Assembly: GCA_024399135.1 (NCBI GenBank)
Contig: JAKSHY010000013.1
Location: 1-64,000, forward strand
Reading direction: 5' to 3'
Origin: Lachnospiraceae bacterium
GTDB taxonomy: Bacteria > Bacillota > Clostridia > Lachnospirales > Lachnospiraceae
DNA: 64,000 bases
Shown here: piece by piece, positions 39,738 through 47,821 of the stretch
How positions within the stretch are numbered: position 1 is the first letter of the stretch
Layout: each line of letters starts with the position of its first letter
Notes under the pieces: generated by a model
Seen by the model: the letters and a program-made list of their open reading frames with translations, nothing else
Databases searched by the model: none
Told to the model about the DNA's origin: nothing
Translations under genes and position numbers: made by a program

Positions 39738-40736
39738 TTAGTGTTCTAAGTCAACTGTCTTTAATAATTCCTGAATATCTGCAACAGATAACCACTCAGT
39801 ATTATTTCCAGAGCTATATGAAAAGCCCTCTTCAACCTTCTTACCTGTTGGATTAATCTTCTGTCTGTCATTAAATACCATCTGAGGATATACAATGAAA
39901 TGCTTCTCATACTCATATGTAGTCATTGAGTCTTCTGTAGTAACCATGATTTCATGAAGCTTCTCACCTGGTCTTATACCAACCTCAGGCATCTGGCAGT
40001 CTGGAAGCATTGCCTTCGCAAGATCTGTTACCTTGAATGAAGGTATCTTGCTTATGAAGGTTTCACCACCTGTAGCCTCCTCGAGAGCCTTAATTACCAG
40101 TTTAACGCCCTCCTCAAGGCTAATCCAGAATCTGGTCATTCTGTAATCTGTAATTGGAAGCTCGGTTCCACCATTCTTAATAATTTTATTAAAGAAAGGA
40201 ATAATAGAACCTCTCGAGCCTGCAACATTTCCATAACGAACAATTGAAAAATTAATATCATTCATTCCAGAATATGCATTAGCTGCAATAAAAAGCTTAT
40301 CTGATACAAGCTTGGTTCCACCATAAAGATTAACCGGATTAACAGCCTTATCTGTTGAAAGAGCAACAACCTTTCTTACTCCACAATCCAATGCAGCATC
40401 AATAATGTTCATAGCGCCATGAATATTAGTCTTAATAGCTTCGTTAGGATTATATTCACACGCTGGAACCTGCTTAAGCGCAGCAGCATGAACTACGTAA
40501 TCAACACCCTTGAACGCACGATATAATCTGTCCTTGTCTCTGACATCACCGATGAAGAAACGAAGCTTATCTGCATATTCTTTAAATTCATTCTGCATAA
40601 CGAACTGCTTATATTCGTCACGAGAATAAATAATAATTCTCTTAGGATTGTAATTATTTAAAATGTATCTGGTGAAGCATTTTCCGAAGGATCCTGTTCC
40701 TCCAGTAATTAATATTGTCTGGTTATCTAGTATCAT
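39738..40736 (-). CDS. pseB: UDP-GlcNAc 4,6-dehydratase (inverting), PseB type
   Basis: A 332-residue SDR enzyme. The start ILITGGTGSFGKCFTRYILNNYNPKRIIIYSRDEYKQ is highly typical of PseB; AALKQVPACEYNPNEAIKTNIHGAMNIIDAALD, ALSTDKAVNPVNLYGGTKLVSDKLF (the Tyr-x3-Lys follows VNLYGGTK) and RPGEKLHEIMVTTEDSMTTYEY confirm it. PseB catalyses the first step of pseudaminic acid synthesis. Start ATG at 40736; TAGACG-N18-TATAAT at 40773-40802 could be its promoter. The second known Pse gene, pseI, lies 5 kb away (45776) in another operon; pseC, pseH, pseG and pseF are not in the window. Confidence 0.92.
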   Translation of the reverse strand: MILDNQTILITGGTGSFGKCFTRYILNNYNPKRIIIYSRDEYKQFVMQNEFKEYADKLRFFIGDVRDKDRLYRAFKGVDYVVHAAALKQVPACEYNPNEAIKTNIHGAMNIIDAALDCGVRKVVALSTDKAVNPVNLYGGTKLVSDKLFIAANAYSGMNDINFSIVRYGNVAGSRGSIIPFFNKIIKNGGTELPITDYRMTRFWISLEEGVKLVIKALEEATGGETFISKIPSFKVTDLAKAMLPDCQMPEVGIRPGEKLHEIMVTTEDSMTTYEYEKHFIVYPQMVFNDRQKINPTGKKVEEGFSYSSGNNTEWLSVADIQELLKTVDLEH

Positions 40737-40772
40737 AACTATCCCTTTCTATAGGTTAAAAAATCTCCCAAT

Positions 40773-40802
40773 ATTATAGCACAAATATATAGGATACGTC
40801 TA
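40773..40802 (-). promoter_or_regulatory. Candidate promoter of pseB-UDPGP-galE
   Basis: Minus strand TAGACG (40797-40802), 18-bp spacer, TATAAT (40773-40778), with start near 40766 and a 30-nt leader. Confidence 0.6.
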
Positions 40803-40815
40803 TTTCGCCAAAACT

Positions 40816-42066
40816 CTATATATCTTTGTCCTCATTCGCACTTTCTGAATTTATACCCTCTAAATATTTAGCCCTGTACTCATTAAGTGATTCTTTATTC
40901 GCGCCACCCCTAAAGCCAGGATCCTTCGCCTGAACAGGATCATTCTCCCATCCACAGACCTCACATATTTCGAACTTATCAACTCTTCCCATCCCGCAGC
41001 ATGGGCACTTCCTTCTCATTATCATGTCGTTAAGCGAATTCAATCGTCTCCTTAATCCAATTACCTCGAACAAAAGTCTTCTTAGTGCATCAACTGCTAT
41101 TCCTATGAAGAAAATCTCTAAAGCTACGAGTAAAACCCTGATAACCATCAAAGCGGGATTTAAATCCGCATAGGATATGAACCTGTCTTTCATAAGATAT
41201 TTCCACACCAATGGCTGGCAATTGATAAGATATACACCGAAGGTCAAAGGGCCTGCTGCCAAAATAAGCTTTCCCATTTTATTCTTAATATCAATTCTTG
41301 AGAACAGACATACAAGTGCCAGAGATGCCAGTAAAACTGTCGGTGAATTATACTGAACTAATCTGTCACCACCTTTTCCTATCACAAGATCACATACTAC
41401 CTTAAATGCATATGTAAGTGCAGTAGCAAGACAGAATATCAGTAAAAGATTAATACTTTTAATTTTCTTGAAAATATCGAACTTCTTAGCATATGCGCCG
41501 AAGAAATACGCAGCAAGAAGCCATCCAAAAGAATAACCTTCTCTCAATGCGAAAATGTCCGTGCTGAAAATAACCGGGCATACGCTGAACGCTGTCAAAA
41601 AGAAGCCAAATGTTATATTAATCATTCTTCTGTCCATATTCTTAATTGCAAAATTAAGAACCGGCATCAGGAAGAACACTCCAAAATACGCGCTGAAATA
41701 CCAGTACTGCTCTGTGAATACCGGAAAACATGCCGAAAGGAATGCTGATCCATGTACTACCTCAGGCACGAAGAAATAGAACAGTGTAGTAATAATTATT
41801 GTATAAAAGAAAACCTGAAGCCATGTGTAGATTATGTTGGTAACCCTGTAATGAGCATCCACTCCCACGAAGCCCGAAATAATTCCATAGGTCGTAACTC
41901 CGAAAAAGCAAATGATTTCAAGTGCCCAGGCCGTAAAGTATTGAGGACCGCCAACCGAAAGGTTTTCAATCACGCCGCCCTGCCCCATTATATGAAGAAC
42001 CATGATTGAAATCATGGATATAATTCTTAGTAATTCAATTCCCGAATTTCTTTTCTTTAATTCCAA
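40816..42066 (-). CDS. Acyltransferase-3 membrane protein with C-terminal CPCC zinc-like domain
   Basis: A 416-residue protein. Residues about 8-340 are the acyltransferase family 3 integral-membrane fold: start KRNSGIELLRIISMISIMVLHIMGQGG, with the conserved His in VLH, then about ten helices (FFGVTTYGIISGF, LSACFPVFTEQYWYFSAYF). Such enzymes O-acylate surface sugars. The last 64 residues (from about 353) are a cysteine-rich CPCC domain: CPCCGMGRVDKFEICEVCGWENDPVQ...GFRGGANKESLNEYRAKYLE, with four Cys in two pairs. That domain usually stands alone; a fusion to an acyltransferase is unusual. The start is TTG at 42066 with AGAGGAT 8 nt upstream. The reading frame is continuous across the join. 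Confidence 0.85.
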   Translation of the reverse strand: MELKKRNSGIELLRIISMISIMVLHIMGQGGVIENLSVGGPQYFTAWALEIICFFGVTTYGIISGFVGVDAHYRVTNIIYTWLQVFFYTIIITTLFYFFVPEVVHGSAFLSACFPVFTEQYWYFSAYFGVFFLMPVLNFAIKNMDRRMINITFGFFLTAFSVCPVIFSTDIFALREGYSFGWLLAAYFFGAYAKKFDIFKKIKSINLLLIFCLATALTYAFKVVCDLVIGKGGDRLVQYNSPTVLLASLALVCLFSRIDIKNKMGKLILAAGPLTFGVYLINCQPLVWKYLMKDRFISYADLNPALMVIRVLLVALEIFFIGIAVDALRRLLFEVIGLRRRLNSLNDMIMRRKCPCCGMGRVDKFEICEVCGWENDPVQAKDPGFRGGANKESLNEYRAKYLEGINSESANEDKDI

Positions 42067-42133
42067 ATTGTAATCCTCTTAATATTAATTCAACCTTTAA
42101 GGTTCGAAATCTCTCCAACCCATATTCATTAGC

Positions 42134-42931
42134 TTATTCGTTAACAAGAATATCCAGAAGATGTGAGCTCGAGCCTAAAAGTTCAGGTCTTTTAGAATTT
42201 TTAATCTGATAATCCAAAAAGATTTTAAAGCTTTCTTCATCCATTGAATTAAGATATGGTCTTATATAATCAGCTGCTCCATCAGGTGCGATTATAGCTT
42301 CTCTTTTAGCTCCTGAGCGCCTGTTAATTTCATCAATATCATCAAGTCTTACATAGTCATACAGCTCTTTGCTATCAGACTTGACCTTAAAATCCTCATC
42401 AAGCTTTCCATTCTCCATGCTTGAGAGAATATTTCCTTCCATGAAACCATACTTAATAACAGCATAGTCACTCATTACATATGCGACAAATATATAGCCA
42501 CCTTTTTTAGTAACTCTCATGGCTTCTTTAAGCGCAGTGACCTTTTCTTCCATGCTGTGAAGATGATACATAGGTCCTAATAAAAGTGTAATATCATAAG
42601 CATCATCAGGAAGCCTTTTAAGCTTAAGAGCATTACCCTGATATGCTGTCAATCTGTCCTCAAGTCCCATCTCTTTGGCATGCTTTTTAAGTATTCCAAG
42701 ATTATATTTGACAAGCTCAACGCTCGTAACCTTGTAGCCTTTCTGGGCATACATCAAAGAATAACGACCAGTTCCTGCACCTATATCACAGATACTAACT
42801 GTATCTTTGTCAAAAGCAGAAAGATACTCGTTGATATAGTATGTAGTCGTATTAAACTCAACCTGTCCATGTCTTGAAAGAAGACGCTTATCCTCATTAA
42901 ATTTATTGTAGTATTCTTCTAATGGTGTCAT
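42134..42931 (-). CDS. Class I SAM-dependent methyltransferase
   Basis: A 265-residue methyltransferase. The SAM-binding Gly motif is SICDIGAGTGRYSLMYAQKGYKVTSVELVKYNLGILKKHA near residues 42-80; then LTAYQGNALKLKRLPDDAYDITLLLGPMYHLHSMEEKVTALKEAMRVTKKGGYIFVAYV gives motifs II and III. The C-terminus (residues 190-265) is a helical cap. The family includes small-molecule and tRNA enzymes; the substrate cannot be told. Its ATG overlaps the metF stop (ATGA), so it is co-translated with metF. Whether it uses methyl groups in the same pathway is unknown. Confidence 0.88.
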   Translation of the reverse strand: MTPLEEYYNKFNEDKRLLSRHGQVEFNTTTYYINEYLSAFDKDTVSICDIGAGTGRYSLMYAQKGYKVTSVELVKYNLGILKKHAKEMGLEDRLTAYQGNALKLKRLPDDAYDITLLLGPMYHLHSMEEKVTALKEAMRVTKKGGYIFVAYVMSDYAVIKYGFMEGNILSSMENGKLDEDFKVKSDSKELYDYVRLDDIDEINRRSGAKREAIIAPDGAADYIRPYLNSMDEESFKIFLDYQIKNSKRPELLGSSSHLLDILVNE

Positions 42932-43794
42932 CTTCCAATTATAGGTTTAATTCCATCACAGATTCTTCTGGCTACGTTAGGATTATTCATAGTATAAAGA
43001 TGAATTCCATCAACATTATTAGCCAAAAGATCAACTACCTGGGAAAGTGCGTGAATCATTCCTGCCTCATAAAGAGCTTCTGGTCTTTCGCCGTAGTTTT
43101 TCAGGATTCTTTCGAACTTGTCACTTAGCTTGGCTCCACAGGTATTCACCATTCTTCTAATCTGCTTTTCATTAATTACAGGCATGATACCCGGTGTGAT
43201 TGGAACTTCTATTCCTGCAATTCTCGCATCCTCAACGAATGAGTAATAATTCTCATTATCAAAGAAGAGCTGTGACAATAATATATCTGCACCAGCATCA
43301 ACCTTTTTCTTAAGGTTAAGCATTTCACTTACATGAGATTCTGATTCCGGATGATCTTCCGGATAGCATGCTCCTGCCACACAAAACGAAGTATTCTCCT
43401 TAAGAAATGTTATAAGCTCTGATGCATATCTAAAATCATTCTTTTCAGGTACATTCGGGTTTCTGTCGCCTCTAAGAGCCAGTACATTCTCTATTCCTTC
43501 TGCAGCGATTTCCTTCGCGAATTCACTTATCTCTTTTTTGTCATAACAAAGGCATGTCAGATGAACAACCGGCTCGATATGATATTTTTCCTTAATCATT
43601 TTAGCAAGTGCTATTGTCTTGTTATTGTTAGAGCTTCCACCTGCACCGAAAGTAACTGAAATATAATCAGGCTCAAGCTGACTTAGAATTTCCAGTGTTG
43701 GTTCAATATTATTAAGTTCTCCATCTGCTTTTGGTGGGAATATTTCAAAAGAAAGGATGTTACTTTTTTTCTTATAAATGTCTGTAAGTTTCAC
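42928..43794 (-). CDS. metF: 5,10-methylenetetrahydrofolate reductase
   Basis: A 288-residue FAD-containing reductase that makes 5-methyl-THF for methionine synthesis. It opens LSFEIFPPKADGELNNIEPTLEILSQLEPDYISVTFGAGGSSNNNKTIALAKMIKE, including the catalytic Glu in FEIFPP. VVHLTCLCYDKKEI, LALRGDRN, FCVAGACYPEDHPES, DILLSQLFFDNE and PGIMPVINEKQIRRMV are typical. The start is GTG at 43794 with AAGGAGA upstream. It overlaps the next gene, a methyltransferase, by 4 bp. The gene lies in a long minus-strand block downstream of the nucleoside transporter genes. Confidence 0.95.
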   Translation of the reverse strand: MKLTDIYKKKSNILSFEIFPPKADGELNNIEPTLEILSQLEPDYISVTFGAGGSSNNNKTIALAKMIKEKYHIEPVVHLTCLCYDKKEISEFAKEIAAEGIENVLALRGDRNPNVPEKNDFRYASELITFLKENTSFCVAGACYPEDHPESESHVSEMLNLKKKVDAGADILLSQLFFDNENYYSFVEDARIAGIEVPITPGIMPVINEKQIRRMVNTCGAKLSDKFERILKNYGERPEALYEAGMIHALSQVVDLLANNVDGIHLYTMNNPNVARRICDGIKPIIGR

Positions 43795-43805
43795 TTTATT
43801 TCTCC

Positions 43806-44621
43806 TTAGCTTAATCGCCTTTTTATCTCGTCATAACAATTGTTGAGCATTTTGGTATCAACTGTTCCATCGCTTCTAACAGCCGTTGCCTCAACCGTCA
43901 TTGTTCCTTCATAGCCTGTATCCTTGATATGTTTAAAGAAAGGATCAAAATCAATGTTACCAGCTCCTACTGGAAGGACTCTTAAGTTATCCCAGTCCAT
44001 ATATCCTCCGCCATAATCATTGACATGATAATGCTTAATGTGACCTTCCTCATATAACCATGAATATTCCGGTTCGAAAAGAAGCTTATACTCATCATGA
44101 AATTTCGCCATTTTGGTGTCAAATATAAAGTGAATGTCAGGATACTTTTCCCTTAATTCAATCCACCTGGTCATTGGCGTTTTTACATTACACAAGACGT
44201 TTTCAATCAAAAGATCTATATCAAAAGAGTCTGCTATATCTTTAAATTCCTGATATGCAGCCATACTTCTTTCGAACTTAGAGTCAGAGATTTTTCCATT
44301 CCAGAGGTGAAGCACCATCTTCTTCGCTCCAATTTTTGAAGCAACCTTGGCATTAATTTCGAACCTCTTCTTCGCAAGATCTAAATCTCCCTCCGAAACA
44401 ACCTCTCCTATAGTCTTCTGAACATGAAGAACAGGGATTGGCAGTTTAAGACTCGTTAAATATTCTGTTAAGGACTCTGTATCATCATACCAGTCACTAT
44501 AAAACATAAACTCAAGCCCATCGAATTTAAGCTCTGGAACCAGTTTTTCAAGAAGATGATAATCTCGTCCGTTCGGTCTTCCTATAAGTGCCCCTGTAGA
44601 GCACAAAATCTGATTACTCAT
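43806..44621 (-). CDS. TIM-barrel sugar phosphate isomerase/epimerase-like protein
   Basis: A 271-residue AP endonuclease 2 (Xyl isomerase-like) TIM-barrel protein. Motifs: the N-terminal SNQILCSTGALIGRPNGRDYHLLEKLVPELKFDGLEFMF, the His in MVLHLWNG, the acidic LLIENVLCNVKTP (Glu), HFIFDTKMAKFHDEY, IKHYHVNDYGGGY, and VGAGNIDFDPFFKHIKDTGYEGTMTVEA, which carry the metal ligands (Glu, Asp, His, Glu). Most family members isomerise or epimerise sugars, but others cut abasic DNA; the context near metF and chorismate mutase does not decide. No clear ribosome site precedes the ATG at 44621. Substrate unknown. Confidence 0.78.
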   Translation of the reverse strand: MSNQILCSTGALIGRPNGRDYHLLEKLVPELKFDGLEFMFYSDWYDDTESLTEYLTSLKLPIPVLHVQKTIGEVVSEGDLDLAKKRFEINAKVASKIGAKKMVLHLWNGKISDSKFERSMAAYQEFKDIADSFDIDLLIENVLCNVKTPMTRWIELREKYPDIHFIFDTKMAKFHDEYKLLFEPEYSWLYEEGHIKHYHVNDYGGGYMDWDNLRVLPVGAGNIDFDPFFKHIKDTGYEGTMTVEATAVRSDGTVDTKMLNNCYDEIKRRLS

Positions 44622-44641
44622 ATATTTCGTTTTATATACTA

Positions 44642-44923
44642 CTAAATATCTTTGTCCTCCAGGACCTTCTTCTGATATCTTTTAGATACATCCATTGTGT
44701 GCTGAAGAAAATCAATGTAGAACTCCTCATACTGAGGATCTTTAATGAATTTTCTGTTCTTTTCGATAACCTCGGCCTCTCTTGAGGAATCAAAAACAGG
44801 AATACCATTCTCAGCTTTGTATTTCGCAACATCTGCAACAGCCTGCATTCTAAGCTCGAACAGTGCTGCCATCTTGCTGTCTATATCGTTAATTCTAAGT
44901 CTTGCATCTTCTAATAAATTCAT
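44642..44923 (-). CDS. Chorismate mutase, AroQ type
   Basis: A 93-residue all-helical enzyme that turns chorismate into prephenate for phenylalanine and tyrosine. The core MNLLEDARLRINDIDSKMAALFELRMQAVADVAKYKAENGIPVFDSSREAEVIEKN holds the conserved Arg (ARLRIND), Lys in VAKYKAENG and Arg/Glu in SSREAEVIEKN. It stands alone, without a fused prephenate dehydratase or DAHP synthase domain. It lies in the minus-strand block between a YhfC-like gene and a TIM-barrel gene, with 20-bp and 35-bp gaps. The ribosome site is weak. Aromatic synthesis genes are otherwise absent in the window. Confidence 0.88.
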   Translation of the reverse strand: MNLLEDARLRINDIDSKMAALFELRMQAVADVAKYKAENGIPVFDSSREAEVIEKNRKFIKDPQYEEFYIDFLQHTMDVSKRYQKKVLEDKDI

Positions 44924-44958
44924 GTGTTTACTCGCTTTTTTATTTCTTAAGTTTTAAT

Positions 44959-45762
44959 CTAATAGCGCTGTGGACTTCCAACCACAACCACTTCCTCGAA
45001 TACCTTCTTGGCGTAATATGCAGCAACCAGGGCCATTCCAAGAACCACAAGCTCTACTAATACAACCGGAATATCAAGGTTAAATAATATAATCGATGAA
45101 GCATCCACTACGAAATGTACAGCCATGGCAATCGGGAACATCATCTTCTTACCATTAACAACTGCTGCCCATACTAATACAGACAAAGCTATGTGCAGAA
45201 TTACTGCAGATACTCTCTCAACTAATCCCATTGCGAACATATAGGACGGAGTTCCGACAAGTGTGTCAATAAGTGCCTGAACCTGACCCTGCTCCTCTGG
45301 GGAAAAGCTTGCTATCTGCTGTGTGATGGAGCCATCATTAATCATAAGTGAATATGTGAGGTTACTAAGCATTGACATTCCGAAAAGATACAGCATTTCG
45401 AAACCGCCATGACCAGCACCATACATCAAAGCATTGTGAGGATTCCCATGCTTTCTTTTAAGAAGAAGCTTGATTCCAACGAATCTTCCTGCCTCCTCAA
45501 ATACAGCTGCAGCAAGTCCTCCATACAATGCATTAAGAGCAAGATTATCAACTATAACCGGACCTATAGATGATGTAATAACGAGGCCGTGAAGAATCTG
45601 TTCAAGAATCATTGCAAAGAAAAACCAGATTCCACAACCTACCAAAAATGCAGTTATTGATGCTCCGAACTTTTTTCTTAAAAATAATAGAAGTCCACAT
45701 GGAACTACAACTGCGAACATTATATTCAAAGCGATAATCGCTAATGTAACACTAGAGATCAT
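44959..45762 (-). CDS. YhfC-family intramembrane metalloprotease-like protein
   Basis: A 267-residue protein with about eight membrane helices (starting VTLAIIALNIMFAVVVPCGLLLFL). The family hallmarks are AAVFEEAGRFVGIKLLL (EExxR-type motif, near residue 85) and MYGAGHGGFEMLYLFGM (near residue 115), plus later hydrophobic segments with VHFVVDASSIILF. YhfC proteins are related to CAAX-type and PrsW-like intramembrane proteases. The substrate is unknown. It starts 13 bp after pseI ends, so they are co-transcribed. GGAGG precedes the start. A link to surface glycans is not shown. Confidence 0.8.
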   Translation of the reverse strand: MISSVTLAIIALNIMFAVVVPCGLLLFLRKKFGASITAFLVGCGIWFFFAMILEQILHGLVITSSIGPVIVDNLALNALYGGLAAAVFEEAGRFVGIKLLLKRKHGNPHNALMYGAGHGGFEMLYLFGMSMLSNLTYSLMINDGSITQQIASFSPEEQGQVQALIDTLVGTPSYMFAMGLVERVSAVILHIALSVLVWAAVVNGKKMMFPIAMAVHFVVDASSIILFNLDIPVVLVELVVLGMALVAAYYAKKVFEEVVVVGSPQRY

Positions 45763-45775
45763 TATTATCCTCCAA

Positions 45776-46822
45776 CTACTTAATTAAATCCCAGGAAAGC
45801 GGTGTTCCCCTTTTTATATCTGTGGCTGCGAAACGTTCCAGAACCTCTTCATAATATTTAGGCTTAAGACCATGTCCTGGTCTTATCACCCTGATATTTT
45901 CTTTCGTTATCTTCTCGCCTGCTTTTATATCTTTTACAACGAAAATGGAACGTCTGAACTTATAGTTCGTCTCTTCTATTTTGCTAACGCCATAGAAGGC
46001 CTCACCCATAGCTTCTTCAGTCATTCTGATGTCATCAACCATCTTCTTAAACTCATCTGGAGTCATTGAAAATGATGCATCAGGATTCTCTATTTCTCTT
46101 CCAAGACAAAAATGCTTTTCAATAACCTTGGCACCAAGTGCTACTGCACAGGTTGCGCTAAAAGATCCCATCGAGTGATCTGAAAGACCTACTGGAACCT
46201 TGAACTCTTCTTTCATATCAAGAATCGTACTAAGATGCATATCTTTAGGATCTGCAGGGTATGCACTCGAACACTTTAGTAAAATAATATTTTCATTTCC
46301 CTCTTTTCGGATAGCATCAACTGCTTCGTGGATTTCTTCTTTAGTAGCCATTCCACATGACATGATGATTGGCTTCTTCTTAGAGGCTATATACGAAATG
46401 AGCGGGATATCAATCAGCTCAAAGGAAGCAATCTTATAGAATTCAAGTCCGATATCTTCAAGAAAATCTACGGCAGTGTTATCAAACGGTGTTGAGAGAA
46501 AATCAATTCCTACCCTGTCAGCTTCTTCCTTTAGTTCCTTCTGCCACTCCCATGGAGTATATGCCTTTCCATAAAGGCTGTAGAGATTCTCACCCTCCCA
46601 GGTTCCATCTCCTATATTAAAATATTCATTATCACAGTCTATGGTTATAGTATCTGGTGTATATGTCTGAATCTTGATACAGTCTGCACCAGCCTTCTTG
46701 GCCTCATGTATTATTTCCTTCGCACGCTCAATACTTCCAGCGTGATTAGCTGACATTTCTGCAATGACATATACAGGATATCCTTCTCCTATAATTCTAT
46801 TATTAGATAATTTAATCGCCAT
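45776..46822 (-). CDS. pseI: Pseudaminic acid synthase, PseI/NeuB family
   Basis: A 348-residue enzyme that condenses a 6-deoxy hexose with PEP. The N-terminal TIM barrel starts YPVYVIAEMSANHAGSIERAKEIIHEAKKAGADCIKIQTYTPDT; WEGENLYSLYGKAYTPWEWQKEL near residue 78 is the PseI pattern that separates it from NeuB sialic acid synthases. IIMSCGMATKEEI, GLSDHSMGSFSATCAVALGAKVIEKHFCL and the SAF/antifreeze domain at the C-terminus (RRSIFVVKDIKAGEKITKENIRVIRPGHGLKP) complete the family. It follows the nucleoside permease stop at once (TAG then ATG), an odd place for it. Donors (PseC/H/G) are not here. Confidence 0.9.
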   Translation of the reverse strand: MAIKLSNNRIIGEGYPVYVIAEMSANHAGSIERAKEIIHEAKKAGADCIKIQTYTPDTITIDCDNEYFNIGDGTWEGENLYSLYGKAYTPWEWQKELKEEADRVGIDFLSTPFDNTAVDFLEDIGLEFYKIASFELIDIPLISYIASKKKPIIMSCGMATKEEIHEAVDAIRKEGNENIILLKCSSAYPADPKDMHLSTILDMKEEFKVPVGLSDHSMGSFSATCAVALGAKVIEKHFCLGREIENPDASFSMTPDEFKKMVDDIRMTEEAMGEAFYGVSKIEETNYKFRRSIFVVKDIKAGEKITKENIRVIRPGHGLKPKYYEEVLERFAATDIKRGTPLSWDLIK

Positions 46823-47821
46823 CTATCGTTCCTCTCTAAAGTACGGAAGACCTAAGGACTCCGGCGGCTGATTTTCTTTTTTGTTCCTCATACTGGTAAT
46901 GATTAAAACAACAAGTGTAACAACATAAGGAATCATCTTATAAAGTTCAACAAGCTCCTTGTGCTCTATTCCTGATGGAAGCTGTGTATGGAGAATATAT
47001 AATCCACCAAAAAGGAAGGATGCTAAAATTCCTATATCTGTTTTCCAAATAGTGAAAATTACTAATGCGATTGCCAGCCAGCCTCTGTCACCAAATGCAT
47101 CATTAGACCATACGCCATTCATATAGTCCATAACATAATACAATCCGCCAAGACCTGCTATCATACATCCAAGGCAGGTTGAAACATATTTAAATTTAGT
47201 AACGCTAATACCGGCAGCATCAGCTGTCTGTGGGCTTTCACCAACAGCTCTAAGATGAAGTCCAACTCTTGTTTTCTTAATAACTATCGCAATAGCTATA
47301 GCTATAATCACACCTGCATATGCCAAAAAGCCATATGAGAGAAATATCTTTCCAAACCATCCAAGACTATCGCCGAATGGAAGCTTGGCGCTAAAATAGC
47401 TGCTCGTTCTCGACATTTCAATTGCTGCTATATCATTTCCCACAAGCTTATTTAATGAAGAGCCGAAGAAGTTACCAAAACCAATACCAAACGTTGTCAT
47501 AGCAAGACCAGTAACATTCTGATTAGCTCTTAATGTTACTGTCAAAAGACAGAATATTAATCCCATAATCAAAGAACCTATAAGTGAACAAAGAATTGGA
47601 ATTAAAACTGCCAGTAAAGGATTAAGAGCCTCTCCCCTTGGAACTGAATTCTCATATAGGAATGAGCCTATTACACCGCTTATTGCGCCAACATACATTA
47701 CACCAGGAATTCCAAGGTTCAGATTTCCTGACTTCTCTGTCAGAATTTCACCTGTACTTCCATATAAAAGAGGAATACCCTGCTGGATTGCACTTGGGAT
47801 GAATGAAACTAAATCTATCAT
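46823..47821 (-). CDS. nupQ: Nucleoside ABC transporter permease, NupQ type
   Basis: A 332-residue inner-membrane permease of the BPD_transp_2 family (eight to ten helices). ILTEKSGNLNLGIPGVMYVGAISGV and VTLRANQNVTGLAMTTFGIGFGNFFGSSL mark the smaller permease (YufQ/NupQ in Bacillus) of guanosine/nucleoside importers. It partners the permease at 47821, the ATPase at 48908 and the lipoprotein at 50540. Its ATG overlaps the stop of the other permease as TAATG. Ends directly before pseI with no gap. The family also contains sugar transporters, but the BMP binding protein supports nucleosides. Confidence 0.9.
   Translation of the reverse strand: MIDLVSFIPSAIQQGIPLLYGSTGEILTEKSGNLNLGIPGVMYVGAISGVIGSFLYENSVPRGEALNPLLAVLIPILCSLIGSLIMGLIFCLLTVTLRANQNVTGLAMTTFGIGFGNFFGSSLNKLVGNDIAAIEMSRTSSYFSAKLPFGDSLGWFGKIFLSYGFLAYAGVIIAIAIAIVIKKTRVGLHLRAVGESPQTADAAGISVTKFKYVSTCLGCMIAGLGGLYYVMDYMNGVWSNDAFGDRGWLAIALVIFTIWKTDIGILASFLFGGLYILHTQLPSGIEHKELVELYKMIPYVVTLVVLIITSMRNKKENQPPESLGLPYFREER

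Noticed and set aside
40816-42066. Frameshift or mis-join making the acyltransferase-CPCC fusion
   Set aside because: The frame is open without a break and codon use does not change at the join; read data would be needed to settle it, so it is kept as a finding.
26875-44655. ATATCTTTGTC repeated at several places, twice at gene ends coding DKDI
   Set aside because: The copies are scattered in coding DNA of unrelated proteins and are explained by codon use for Asp-Lys-Asp-Ile.
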